Below the pieces are notes generated by a model, which did not search any database, was not told the DNA's origin, and was given only the letters and a program-made list of their open reading frames with translations. From NCBI RefSeq assembly GCF_020711235.1, contig NZ_JAJFAV010000004.1, positions 124,001 through 188,000 on the forward strand: a stretch of DNA of 64,000 nucleotides, in the 5' to 3' direction. The stretch's first letter is position 1. Each line of letters opens with the position of its first letter. This DNA comes from Hymenobacter sp. 15J16-1T3B (GTDB lineage Bacteria; Bacteroidota; Bacteroidia; Cytophagales; Hymenobacteraceae). The position numbers were made by a program, and so were the translations under genes. Below, piece after piece: positions 24,740 to 34,179 of the stretch.

Positions 24740-26254
24740 GTGTCGTTGCTCCCCGTTCTGTCCGAGCCCCCGCTGCCCGCCGACGCCTCCGCGGCGCGGC
24801 GGCGCTGGCTGTTGCCCGCGCTGCTGGTGGTGGCCGGGCTGCGGCTGTGGCGCCTGCCCGCCGCCGCCCTGCCGGATTACGACTCGGTGCGCAACTGGCA
24901 GATCGTGCAGGAAGTGGCCCGCTTCGACCTGACGCACCTGTTTCACCACGGCAGCCCGACGTTTTACCTGCTCTACGCCCCGGTTGCGGCTCTGACCACC
25001 GATTACCGCGTCTTCTTGGTGCTCAACGCCCTGCTGGCCGTGGCGGCGCTGGGCCTGTTTGCCGACTGGGTAGCCCGCGCCGCCCGCCTGCCCGGCCCCG
25101 AAACGGCGCTGCTAACGCTGGCGGCCGGCTCGTCGGTGTTCCTGACCTTTTCGGGCCGCGACTTCACCATGAGTTCTTTGAGCCTGCTGCTGCTGAGTCT
25201 GTTACTGCGCGCGCACTGGCAGCGGCTGCAGCAGCCTACGCGGCGCAACGTGCTGCGCACGGCCGCGGTGCTGGCCCTGGGGCTGAGCGTCAACTACAAG
25301 TTTCTGCTCACCGTGCCCATTCTGGCGGTGTTAGAGGGGCTGCAGGCCGACGGACTGAGCTGGCGTGCCGGCAACTGGTGGCGGGTGCTGCTGCTGCTGG
25401 CCGCGCCGTTTGTGCTGCTGGGCGCGTTGGCCTGGCTGGTGTCGGGCGTGCCGCTGTACCGCTGGCCGGCGGTGTATTACGTGGTCATGTTTCCGGCGGC
25501 GGCCAACGCGGCCGGACGGCAGGGCACTGTCCAAGTCGATTTTACCTACTACCTCCGCTACCTGCTCGACTTCGAAGCCCCGCTGCTGCCGGCGCTGGCG
25601 GCCGCGCTGGTGTGGTTTGGCGGCGGGCTGCGCCGCCGGCCCCTGCCCGTGGCCGCGTACTTGCTGGTGTGGGCGGCCTGCACGCTGGCCGGCATGTCGC
25701 TGCTGGTCAAAGCGCCCCGCGGCCTGCTCTTCGGCTACCTGCCCATGTACGCACTGCTGGTGCTGCTGCTCCGGCGCTGGGCCCGGCCCGCGGCGCTGCT
25801 AGGGCTGCTGCTCGTGGTGGGCTACAACGCCGCGCAGCTGCGGCAGCACCTCTACGCCCGCCTGCCCACCCACTACCCGCAAGTGGCGCAGTGGCTGCAG
25901 CAGCACGGCATCCGGCGCGTAGCTACCACTGTGGGGCCGGCGCTGTTGCCGGCGGCCCAGGCCCGGGGCGTGGCCGTGGAAGTGGTCAAAACTCGCGCCG
26001 AGCTGGAGGCTTTTCGGCGGCGCGGCGGGCGCTACGTGCTGCTCGATGACTACTACCGCGTGGCCGGCGTGCTGGCCTTCGACTCGCTGCGCCGCCGGCC
26101 CGCCGTGGCTGCCTGGCCCGAATCCGTGCTGACCTCGCCGCTGCTGTACCTGGAGCACTCGGAATTCACTGGCCTCGGCTACCAGGCCACCTTGCAGCGG
26201 CAGCGGCAGGCCGCGCAAGACACGGTGCAGCTGCGGCTGCTCCGACTGCCCTAG
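24740..26254 (+). CDS. Polytopic membrane glycosyltransferase, GT-C/ArnT-like (predicted)
   Basis: A protein of about 504 residues with some ten to eleven hydrophobic helices and a soluble C-terminal part of about 120 residues. After TM1 comes [20 protein letters not shown], then [12 protein letters not shown], the acidic first-loop layout seen in GT-C enzymes such as ArnT and PMT that use lipid-phosphate sugar donors. The start is uncertain: an in-frame ATG at 24608 would add 44 residues of non-membrane-like sequence and leave only 22 bp from the divergent dtd start, so I prefer the GTG at 24740. It precedes an acyltransferase, suggesting surface glycan or lipid modification. Confidence 0.65.
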   Translation: MSLLPVLSEPPLPADASAARRRWLLPALLVVAGLRLWRLPAAALPDYDSVRNWQIVQEVARFDLTHLFHHGSPTFYLLYAPVAALTTDYRVFLVLNALLAVAALGLFADWVARAARLPGPETALLTLAAGSSVFLTFSGRDFTMSSLSLLLLSLLLRAHWQRLQQPTRRNVLRTAAVLALGLSVNYKFLLTVPILAVLEGLQADGLSWRAGNWWRVLLLLAAPFVLLGALAWLVSGVPLYRWPAVYYVVMFPAAANAAGRQGTVQVDFTYYLRYLLDFEAPLLPALAAALVWFGGGLRRRPLPVAAYLLVWAACTLAGMSLLVKAPRGLLFGYLPMYALLVLLLRRWARPAALLGLLLVVGYNAAQLRQHLYARLPTHYPQVAQWLQQHGIRRVATTVGPALLPAAQARGVAVEVVKTRAELEAFRRRGGRYVLLDDYYRVAGVLAFDSLRRRPAVAAWPESVLTSPLLYLEHSEFTGLGYQATLQRQRQAAQDTVQLRLLRLP

Positions 26255-26389
26255 CGCGCCATCCCAAAAAATGCGGAACCGGGTATTTGTTGCGCTGTTC
26301 TCGCAAAACGCCCGGCGGTAGCTTGCCGCTTCGGGCCGGGGCCGGTTGGCGGCCGGACCGAGGTCCTTTTCCGGCACTCCGTCGCTCGT

Positions 26390-27478
26390 ATGAAACCGCA
26401 TTTTCCCATCCTCGACGGCCTGCGCGGCGTTGCCGCGGTGCTGGTCGTCGTCTTTCACTTGTTTGAGGCACACCAGCCCAGTTACGCCCTGCACCCCGTG
26501 CACCACGGCTACCTGGCCGTCGACTTCTTCTTCCTGCTCTCGGGCTTCGTGGTGGGCTACGCCTACGACGACCGGTGGGGCCGCATGCGCGTCGGTGAGT
26601 TTTTCACCATCCGGCTCGTGCGCTTGCACCCGCTCATTTTGCTGAGCGTGGTCATCGGCGCCCTCGGCTTCTGGTTCGACCCATTTATGCCCGCCGCCCA
26701 GCACGTGAGCTTCGCGAAGTTGCTCGGGGTGGCCCTGCTCACGCTCACCCTGCTGCCTTCCCCTGATTTGCGCGGCTGGGGCGAAACGCACTCCCTCAAC
26801 GGCCCGCTCTGGTCGTTGCTGCAGGAGTACCTGGCCAATCTGTTCTACGCGCTGGTCGGACGCAAGCTGAATCGGCCCGCCCTCTGGGCCCTGGTGCTGC
26901 TCAGCGCGGCGGTGCTCACCGTGGCCGCCACCCGGCGCGGCGACGTGGCCACCGGCTGGAGCCACCAAACCTTCTGGTTTGCCGTGGTGCGCATGATGTA
27001 CCCGTTTTTCGCCGGGCTGCTGCTGTTTCGCTCCGGCCGGCTCATCCGCATTCCGGGCGCGTTTCCCCTCAGCGCCTCGTTGCTGACGGGGCTCTTCTGC
27101 CTGCCGTATTTCCCCAACAACGGCCTTTACGAAGCAGCCTGCATCATCTTAGCCTTTCCGCTAATTGTGGCCATGGGAGCGGGCGGGCGGGTAAGCGGCG
27201 CCGGGGCCCGGGTGTGCCGCGTGCTGGCCGATTTATCGTATCCGCTATACATCACGCACTACCCGCTGATTTACCTCTACATCGGCTGGGTAGCCACGAC
27301 CAAGCCCACGCCGTTGCAGGCCCTGCCCGTGGCCGCCGCCCTGTTGGCCGTGGCTCTGTTGCTGGCCTACGCCGCCCTCAAGCTCTACGACGAGCCCGTG
27401 CGCGCTTGGCTGAAGCGCAAAATGCGCCAAGGCACGGCGGCGCCGGTGCGCCCGGTCGTCGAATCCGTTACCGCTTGA
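26390..27478 (+). CDS. Acyltransferase-3 family membrane protein
   Basis: A 362-residue integral membrane protein of the acyltransferase-3 (OafA/NodX) family, which puts acyl groups such as acetyl on surface polysaccharides or lipids. It opens with FPILDGLRGVAAVLVVVFHL (the conserved RGxAAxxVxxxH pattern with catalytic His), then GYLAVDFFFLLSGFVVGYAY and FFTIRLVRLHPL. About ten hydrophobic helices follow, and near the end LSYPLYITHYPL is the usual YxxYLxH-like motif. It follows the GT-C-like gene by 135 bp. Its last 11 bp overlap the 3' end of mltG on the other strand. Confidence 0.92.
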   Translation: MKPHFPILDGLRGVAAVLVVVFHLFEAHQPSYALHPVHHGYLAVDFFFLLSGFVVGYAYDDRWGRMRVGEFFTIRLVRLHPLILLSVVIGALGFWFDPFMPAAQHVSFAKLLGVALLTLTLLPSPDLRGWGETHSLNGPLWSLLQEYLANLFYALVGRKLNRPALWALVLLSAAVLTVAATRRGDVATGWSHQTFWFAVVRMMYPFFAGLLLFRSGRLIRIPGAFPLSASLLTGLFCLPYFPNNGLYEAACIILAFPLIVAMGAGGRVSGAGARVCRVLADLSYPLYITHYPLIYLYIGWVATTKPTPLQALPVAAALLAVALLLAYAALKLYDEPVRAWLKRKMRQGTAAPVRPVVESVTA

Positions 27479-28535
27479 TGTTTAGGCTGTCGAGCCAGTG
27501 CTGGTAGCGCCGGGCGTTCTGCTTGTGCTCGGCGAAAGTGGCGGCGAAATCGGAGTAGCCGCTGCCGCCGGCCCGGGCGCAGAAAAACAGGTAATCGTGC
27601 GCCGCAGGCTTGAGCACCGCGTCCAGGCTCTGGCGGTTGGCCGAGGTGATGGGCCCGGGCGGCAGGCCCTTGTGCTTGTAGGTGTTGTAGGGCGAGTCGA
27701 CGAGCTTGTCCTTGTTAAGCACCCGCCGCACCCCGAAGTTGCCAATGGCCCAGAGCAGGGTGGGGTCGGCCTGCAGCTTCATGCCGCGGCGCAAGCGGTT
27801 CAGGTACACCCCCGCAATCAGCGGCTTGTCTTCTTTCTTGGCCGTTTCGCGCTGCACGATGCTGGCCAGCACGTGCACCTCGGTCGGGCTGAGGCGCAGC
27901 GAATCGGCCCGGCGGCGGCGCTCCGCCGTCCAGAACCGCCGGTGCTGGGCGGCCATGCTATCGGCGAACTGCCGGGCGGAGGTGTTCCACAGCAGCCGGT
28001 AACGACCAGGAATGAACAGCGTCAGTACGGCCGTCGTGTCGGTCTGGTAGCGCTGGCGCAGGTAATCGGGCCAGTTCAGCAGGCGGCGCAAGGAAGTCGA
28101 GTCGGCCTCCAGCTGCCGCTGCATCTGCCGGGCCAGCTGGGGCTTGTACTTGAAGGCGTCGAGCACGAACTCCACCGTGTCCTGCTCGCCGCGCATCAGC
28201 CGGTCGAGCAGCGCGTCGTTGCCCAGGTTAAAATCGAGGCGGTAGCGGCCGGGGCGCACTTGCTGCGGATAGCCGCGCCGCTCGGCCAGCCAGCGGAAAG
28301 ACCCAGGCTCCAGCAGCAGCTCGTGCCGCTGCAGCGAATCGAGCACGTCCTGGTAGCGCCCACCGGTGCGAATAAACAGGTAAGCCGGGCCGTAGGGCGA
28401 CTCTGCTACATTGGGCTTCCACAGCACCCGCCACGCCGCGTACAGCCCGATTCCACCCAGTACAAGCACGGTCAGCAGGACAACGAGAAGAATGCGCGGC
28501 CAGCGGCTACGCGAAGCAGGAGGGGAGACGGACAA
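27468..28535 (-). CDS. mltG: Endolytic murein transglycosylase
   Basis: A 355-residue inner-membrane enzyme that cuts nascent peptidoglycan glycan strands. TM1 is at about 13-34 (ILLVVLLTVLVLGGIGLYAA). The YceG domain includes FIPGRYRLLWNTS, the catalytic region VLASIVQRETAKKEDKPLIA with its conserved Glu, then VYLNRLRRGMKLQADPTLLW, SPYNTYKHKGLPPGPI and the C-terminal FAATFAEHKQNARRYQHWL. The E. coli-type IVEKE is IVQRE here. Length matches the family (about 340). The 3' end overlaps the acyltransferase gene by 11 bp in convergent orientation. Confidence 0.95.
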   Translation of the reverse strand: MSVSPPASRSRWPRILLVVLLTVLVLGGIGLYAAWRVLWKPNVAESPYGPAYLFIRTGGRYQDVLDSLQRHELLLEPGSFRWLAERRGYPQQVRPGRYRLDFNLGNDALLDRLMRGEQDTVEFVLDAFKYKPQLARQMQRQLEADSTSLRRLLNWPDYLRQRYQTDTTAVLTLFIPGRYRLLWNTSARQFADSMAAQHRRFWTAERRRRADSLRLSPTEVHVLASIVQRETAKKEDKPLIAGVYLNRLRRGMKLQADPTLLWAIGNFGVRRVLNKDKLVDSPYNTYKHKGLPPGPITSANRQSLDAVLKPAAHDYLFFCARAGGSGYSDFAATFAEHKQNARRYQHWLDSLNIKR

Positions 28536-28665
28536 GGCAGCTACGCGGGTGGTGGAGCTACGAAGATACGGCGCAATGACGCTGCCCTGCTGCTAACGAG
28601 CCGCTGCGGACGCCGCGCTTGCCAAGCGGCTTGTCAACAGTTGGGGCAACTATTGTTTCCGAGTC

Positions 28666-28929
28666 GTGGCCGCTGATTCCCGCAACGTAGGGCTGATTGC
28701 GCTGCGGCGTCTCGGCAGCCATACGCCCACGCACTACTTCATAAATGGTCGGCACAAGCTCACGCTGCTGCCGTTTCCGACGCCGCTTCCGCTTTATTTC
28801 TCCGCTTCCCCTACGGCTGCCGAACGGCAAGCGCAACGCGCAGTGCTGGAACGCGCCCTGGCGCGGTACGCAAACGAATTGCCGGACACGCTCAAACAGC
28901 GCATTCGACAATCATTTCCGTTTCAATAA
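28666..28929 (+). CDS. Possible small hypothetical protein
   Basis: An open frame of 87 residues starting at GTG, ending with SPTAAERQAQRAVLERALAR and then YANELPDTLKQRIRQSFPFQ. The second half looks like a natural amphipathic helix. The first half is less convincing. It starts 130 bp from the mltG start in divergent orientation and ends 6 bp before the end of the regulator gene on the other strand. I recognise no family; an opposite-strand frame (28558-28911) is Arg-rich and less likely. It could also be a gene remnant. Confidence 0.3.
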   Translation: MAADSRNVGLIALRRLGSHTPTHYFINGRHKLTLLPFPTPLPLYFSASPTAAERQAQRAVLERALARYANELPDTLKQRIRQSFPFQ

Positions 28930-28935
28930 CCCTAG

Positions 28936-30411
28936 CTACTGTCCCTGAATCAGCTGCTGCACGGCCGCGGCCAGCTCCTGCCGCCGGGCCAGCCGCTCGA
29001 TGACTACCGGCGGCGCGGCGCGCACTTCGCAGTCGGGAATGGAGCACCGCTCGCAGGTTTCATTCACCCAGCGCACCGGGATACTCTCGTCGTCCAAGAA
29101 CTTCACTTTCTGCCGTAGGTTGTCGTCGACGGGCAGGCCCACCGTCACGCTGCTGCCGTGTCCGTTGGCATCGAAGCGGGCCACGGTAAGGCAGAGGTAC
29201 TCGTCGGGCGTTTGCCAGTAGCGGGAGCGTTGAGCGGCTACGCGCAGGCCGGGGCTGCCCGCCAGCCGAGCCTGCTCCAGCAGCCAGAGGCTCACCCAGC
29301 GGCGGCAATAGTGCTCCTGTAGCTCGTTGGCGTGCGGGTTGTGCAGGCGCGAGAGGTGCAACTCCTTGGTCAGCTGAAAGGCGCCGCTGGCGTCTTGGTC
29401 GAAGCGCAGGAAAAACAGGCTGCCGATGCCGAAGTGCCGGGCCAGCAGGTTGGTTACGCGCTGCAAGAGCATTTCGGGCGTCACCTCGTAGCGCGTGAGC
29501 AAGCCCAGCAGCAGGGCCGCGTTCCAGCGCGGGTACGAGAAAAATGCCTGCAAATCGGCCACCAGCTGGCTTTCCTCCATCAACAGGGCCACCGCGAAGT
29601 AGGAAGCCCGGAAATGATTCAGCACCTGCTCAAACGAGCCCGGCGTAACGGCCGGCACGTTGGTGTAGGGCCGGTCCTTCAGCCCGAGGTAGTTGAAAGC
29701 CACCTCGCGCCCCAAAATAAAAGCCTCCTGCGCCCGCGTGAGGCCCGGCCGCAGCAGCAGGCGCCGGGCCGCGGGCTGCAGCACCGAGCGCAGCCCAGCC
29801 AGTTCAGGCCGCGTGCCTAGTTCGTGCCGGTCGATGAGGTAATGGTACTCGGTGCCGAGCAGGTCCTCGAGCTGGTGCAAATCGAAGGGCGCGTCGGTAT
29901 GCAGGCGGAAGCGGGCCACGCAGCTGCGCACCGCGTCTTCCAGGTCGTCGAAATAGTTGTCGTGCATCTCCTGGTAGGAGCGCAGCGCGGCCAGGTAAAA
30001 GTGCTCCTGGCGCATCTCGTAGTTGCGGGCCAGTTCCCAGAGCGTGCTGATAAAGGCCATGACCCGGGTGGGTGCGTCCGAAATCAGCTCCACAAGCCGG
30101 GCCGGGTCGAGGCCGAACAGCTCCAGCGGAAACTCCCGCAGCACATCCGATTGCAGCAGTTCCGAAATCGGGGCCAGCCGCTTGCCCAGGTTCAGCGAAA
30201 TCAGCTCGTCGTAGCTCACGCCCAGCACCCGCGCAAACACCAGAATCTTGTCGGCCTTGGGGTACTTCTTGCCCTTCTCAATCTCATTCAGGTAGGAACC
30301 CGATACGTCCGCGGCCTGCGCCAAAGCGCCGGGCGTGAGGCCGCGCTCTTGCCGCAGCTGCCGCAGCTTCAGGCCGAAAATCAGGCGCACAACCTGAGCG
30401 TGAGTGAGCAT
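28936..30411 (-). CDS. XRE-family regulator of RamB/ScfR type (short-chain fatty acid or glyoxylate regulator)
   Basis: A 491-residue regulator. The N-terminal helix-turn-helix covers about 12-68 (LRQLRQERGLTPGALAQAAD, VSGSYLNEIEKGKKYPKADK). The long middle contains a DUF955-like region (LTRAQEAFILGREVAFNYLG), and the C-terminal ScfR-like domain ends with cysteines in ETCERCSIPDC (possible metal or redox site). RamB of Corynebacterium, of this architecture, controls aceA and aceB. Here the gene diverges from aceB, with a candidate operator between them, so it probably regulates the glyoxylate shunt, perhaps in response to an acyl-CoA. The start MLTHAQVVRLIFG is preferred over a frame open to 30471. 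Confidence 0.88.
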   Translation of the reverse strand: MLTHAQVVRLIFGLKLRQLRQERGLTPGALAQAADVSGSYLNEIEKGKKYPKADKILVFARVLGVSYDELISLNLGKRLAPISELLQSDVLREFPLELFGLDPARLVELISDAPTRVMAFISTLWELARNYEMRQEHFYLAALRSYQEMHDNYFDDLEDAVRSCVARFRLHTDAPFDLHQLEDLLGTEYHYLIDRHELGTRPELAGLRSVLQPAARRLLLRPGLTRAQEAFILGREVAFNYLGLKDRPYTNVPAVTPGSFEQVLNHFRASYFAVALLMEESQLVADLQAFFSYPRWNAALLLGLLTRYEVTPEMLLQRVTNLLARHFGIGSLFFLRFDQDASGAFQLTKELHLSRLHNPHANELQEHYCRRWVSLWLLEQARLAGSPGLRVAAQRSRYWQTPDEYLCLTVARFDANGHGSSVTVGLPVDDNLRQKVKFLDDESIPVRWVNETCERCSIPDCEVRAAPPVVIERLARRQELAAAVQQLIQGQ

Positions 30412-30531
30412 ACCGGAAATGAAGAGAGGAAGAAGATGGGAGAAAAACGGCCATGTACGGGCCGAGAACAAAGAAAAGCATAATCAGCCAGCGGTTGTGA
30501 AATTCCATCAAACAGCTAATAATTTAAATTT

Positions 30532-30563
30532 AGCGAAAATTCGCTTGTTTAAAATTATTCGCT
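30532..30563. promoter_or_regulatory. Candidate operator for the ScfR-type regulator
   Basis: AGCGAA-AA-TTCGCT (30532-30545) is an inverted repeat with 6-bp arms. A third TTCGCT half-site lies at 30558-30563. The first repeat touches the aceB -33 element and the third half-site lies between -33 and -7, so a bound protein would block aceB transcription. The binding role is inferred. Confidence 0.5.
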
Positions 30564-30575
30564 GATGTATGTTTG
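30544..30575 (+). promoter_or_regulatory. Probable aceB promoter
   Basis: CTTG (30544-30547) followed after 20 bp by TATGTTTG (30568-30575) matches the Bacteroidetes TTTG-N19-21-TAnnTTTG promoter with one mismatch in -33. Transcription would start near 30582. An in-frame ATG at 30569 lies inside the -7 element, so translation must start later, at 30617. Confidence 0.7.
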
Positions 30576-30616
30576 GTCCACATTCCGATTTCCGCTTCAC
30601 CAACTCCAAAACACCA

Positions 30617-32245
30617 ATGGAAACCATTGACCAACCGCAGCTTAACACCAAAACGGGCTACCGCTGCCCCGAACGCGTGAAGGTGCTCGGGCCCTATACC
30701 GAGGCGTACGCCGACATCCTCACGCCCTCGGCGCTGTCTTTTATAGCGGAACTGCACCGGCACTTCGAGGCGCAGCGCCAAGCCTTGTTGCAGCGGCGCC
30801 AGCAGCGCCGGGCTGATTTCGCCGCCGGCCGCTTACCCGATTTTCTACCCGAAACGGCTCAGCTGCGCGAGTCGGAGTGGCAGGTGGCGCCCGTGCCCGC
30901 CGACCTGCAGGACCGGCGCGTGGAAATCACCGGCCCGACCGAGCGAAAAATGGTCATCAATGCCCTGAACTCCGGGGCGCAGACGTTTATGGCCGATTGC
31001 GAGGATTCCTTGGCCCCGACCTGGGACAACGTGGTGCAAGGCCAGCTCAACCTGCGCGACGCCGTGCGCGGCAGCATTTCGCTGGACACGCCGCAGAAAA
31101 CCTACCGCCTCACCGAGCGCCCCGCCACGCTGCTGGTGCGCCCCCGCGGCTGGCACCTCAATGAAAAGCACCTGCTCGTGGACGGCGAGGAAGTCAGCGG
31201 GGCGCTGGTTGATTTCGGGCTGTACTTCTTCCACAACGCCCACGAGCTGCTGGCCCGCGGCACCGGCCCTTATTTCTACCTGCCCAAGCTGGAAAGCCAC
31301 CAGGAAGCTCGGCTGTGGAACGAGGTGTTTGAGCTGGCGCAGTGGGCGCTGAAGATTCCCAAAGGCACCATCAAAGCCACGGTGCTCATCGAGACGCTGC
31401 CGGCCGTCTTCGAAACCCACGAAATCCTCTGGGAACTGCGCCAGCACTCGGCCGGGCTCAACTGCGGCCGCTGGGACTACATCTTTTCCTACATCAAAAC
31501 CCTGGGCGCCCGCCCCGAATACCGCCTGCCCGACCGCAGCCAAGTTACCATGACTGTGCTCAACATGGCCGCCTACGTGCGCCTGGTCATCGACTGCTGC
31601 CACCGCCGCGGGGTGCACGCCATGGGCGGCATGGCCGCGCAAATTCCCATCCGCGACAACCCGGCCGCCAACGCCATTGCCCTCGACAAAGTCCGCCTCG
31701 ACAAGCTGCGCGAGGCCCAGCTCGGCCACGACGGCACTTGGGTGGCCCACCCTGCGCTGGTGCCCATTGCCCGCGAGGTATTCGACGAGTTGATGCCCGC
31801 GCCCAACCAGATCAGTAAGCCGCGCCGCCCTGAGCCGCTGCCTACCGCCGCTGAATTGCTGCAGGCACCCGCCGGCGCCATCACCGAAGCCGGATTGCGC
31901 CAGAATATTGACGTGGCGCTGCGCTACCTCGGCGCCTGGCTAGGCGGTAACGGCTGCGTGCCGCTCTACCACTTAATGGAAGATGCGGCCACCGCCGAAA
32001 TTTCTCGGGTGCAGCTCTGGCAGTGGCTGCACACTCCGGGCACCCAGCTGGCCGACGGCCGCCCCGTAGTGCCGGAGCTGTACCGCGCGCTGCTGGAAGA
32101 AGTGGTGGCCAAGCTGCGGCGCGAAGTAGGGGAGGAGCACTACACCGACTTGTACCGCCCCGCCCTGCAGCTGCTCGATCAGCTCGTGCTGACCGACGAA
32201 TGCGCCGATTTCCTCACGCTGCCGGCCTACGAGCTGCTGCCCTAA
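30617..32245 (+). CDS. aceB: Malate synthase A
   Basis: A 542-residue cytosolic enzyme that condenses glyoxylate and acetyl-CoA to malate in the glyoxylate shunt. It shows MVINALNSGAQTFMADCEDS (acidic metal-binding stretch), LAPTWDNVVQGQLNLRDAV, LLVRPRGWHLNEKHLLVDGE with the catalytic Arg region, YFYLPKLESHQEARLWNEVF, and later CGRWDYIFSYIK and GTWVAHPALVPIA. Length matches isoform A (about 530). I chose METIDQPQLNTK because the upstream in-frame ATG is inside the promoter. aceA follows 212 bp later on the same strand. Confidence 0.97.
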   Translation: METIDQPQLNTKTGYRCPERVKVLGPYTEAYADILTPSALSFIAELHRHFEAQRQALLQRRQQRRADFAAGRLPDFLPETAQLRESEWQVAPVPADLQDRRVEITGPTERKMVINALNSGAQTFMADCEDSLAPTWDNVVQGQLNLRDAVRGSISLDTPQKTYRLTERPATLLVRPRGWHLNEKHLLVDGEEVSGALVDFGLYFFHNAHELLARGTGPYFYLPKLESHQEARLWNEVFELAQWALKIPKGTIKATVLIETLPAVFETHEILWELRQHSAGLNCGRWDYIFSYIKTLGARPEYRLPDRSQVTMTVLNMAAYVRLVIDCCHRRGVHAMGGMAAQIPIRDNPAANAIALDKVRLDKLREAQLGHDGTWVAHPALVPIAREVFDELMPAPNQISKPRRPEPLPTAAELLQAPAGAITEAGLRQNIDVALRYLGAWLGGNGCVPLYHLMEDAATAEISRVQLWQWLHTPGTQLADGRPVVPELYRALLEEVVAKLRREVGEEHYTDLYRPALQLLDQLVLTDECADFLTLPAYELLP

Positions 32246-32457
32246 AGTCAGCCCTTGGCGCGCGCGAAGCTCTGCTAGGTGAGTCGTCGCTGCCGTTGTG
32301 ACGATGGTCGTTCGACCGTATCCGGGCAACGATGCGCGCAACTCGGCTTCGCGCTATTCCCCGCATTTCTGAATTCCGCTCCGATGCTCAGAAAAAGCCT
32401 CGGTAGCCACGCCTTTGCCCAATCTGTCCCTTTTCCACAACCCAAACACCAACTACC

Positions 32458-33753
<1,296 letters not shown>

Positions 33754-33796
33754 GCAGGCAAGCTGGGGTGCCGGAAAATTGATGACTCCTCCCGTC

Positions 33797-33978
33797 GTCA
33801 TTGCGAGGCGCAGCCGAAACAATCTTTCCTCCGGTAGCAGAAGCGGCAACGTTCGCACCAACTGAAAACGGCACCGCCCGAAACCAGTGTCGCTGGTTTC
33901 GGGCGGTGTTTTTTGGCTTGTGCCAGTGGCAACGTCGTGCTGCTAGAAGAAGGATTGCCGCGCTTCGCTCGCAATGAC
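33797..33978 (+). repeat. Composite palindromic repeat element, copy A
   Basis: A 182-bp element that opens with GTCATTGCGAGGCGCAGCCG and closes with the complement CTCGCAATGAC (33968-33978). Its centre is a strong hairpin (33872-33914). The stretch after the hairpin (TTGTGCCAGTGGCAACGTCG) matches copy B at 45723-45922, so the whole is a shared mobile or amplified unit, not chance. It lies 43 bp after aceA. Confidence 0.75.
33872..33914 (+). terminator. Intrinsic terminator in copy A, serving aceA
   Basis: CACCGCCCGAAACCAG (33872-33887) pairs perfectly over 16 bp with 33893-33908, followed by six T. It is the first strong terminator after aceA. Confidence 0.85.
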
Positions 33979-34002
33979 TACGGAGTAAGCCGGCGCGCAC
34001 TA

Positions 34003-34152
34003 GGGTCTGTGGACAGTAAGCAAAAAGAACGTCATGCTGAGCTTGCCGAAGCATCTCTACCGCTTCGTTGTCCGGTAGAGATGCTTTGCGGGGCTCAGCA
34101 TGACGTTCTAAAAAGCATTAGAGTGCCCTTTTGAGTTACTGTCCACACACCC
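34003..34152. mobile_element. MITE-like element with 17-bp terminal inverted repeats
   Basis: The left end GGGTCTGTGGACAGTAA (34003-34019) and right end 34136-34152 are inverted repeats with 16 of 17 matches. TA flanks both ends (34001-34002 and 34153-34154), as a target duplication within CTAG. The 150-bp element has no coding capacity; its core is another palindrome with perfect 17-bp arms (AGAACGTCATGCTGAGC at 34026-34042, complement at 34093-34109). The target type resembles that of IS5-family elements, but no transposase is present, so the parent is unknown. Confidence 0.7.
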
Positions 34153-34179
34153 TAGCGCAGCAGAAGTTCGCTATCGACC

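Noticed and set aside
24067-26049. 660-residue plus-strand frame overlapping dtd and the GT-C gene
   Set aside because: Its composition is Arg/Ala/Gly-rich and it conflicts with the hydrophobic, helix-bearing frame of the GT-C protein.
30569-30616. Malate synthase start at the ATG at 30569
   Set aside because: That ATG lies within the TATGTTTG -7 element, so it would not be in the mRNA.
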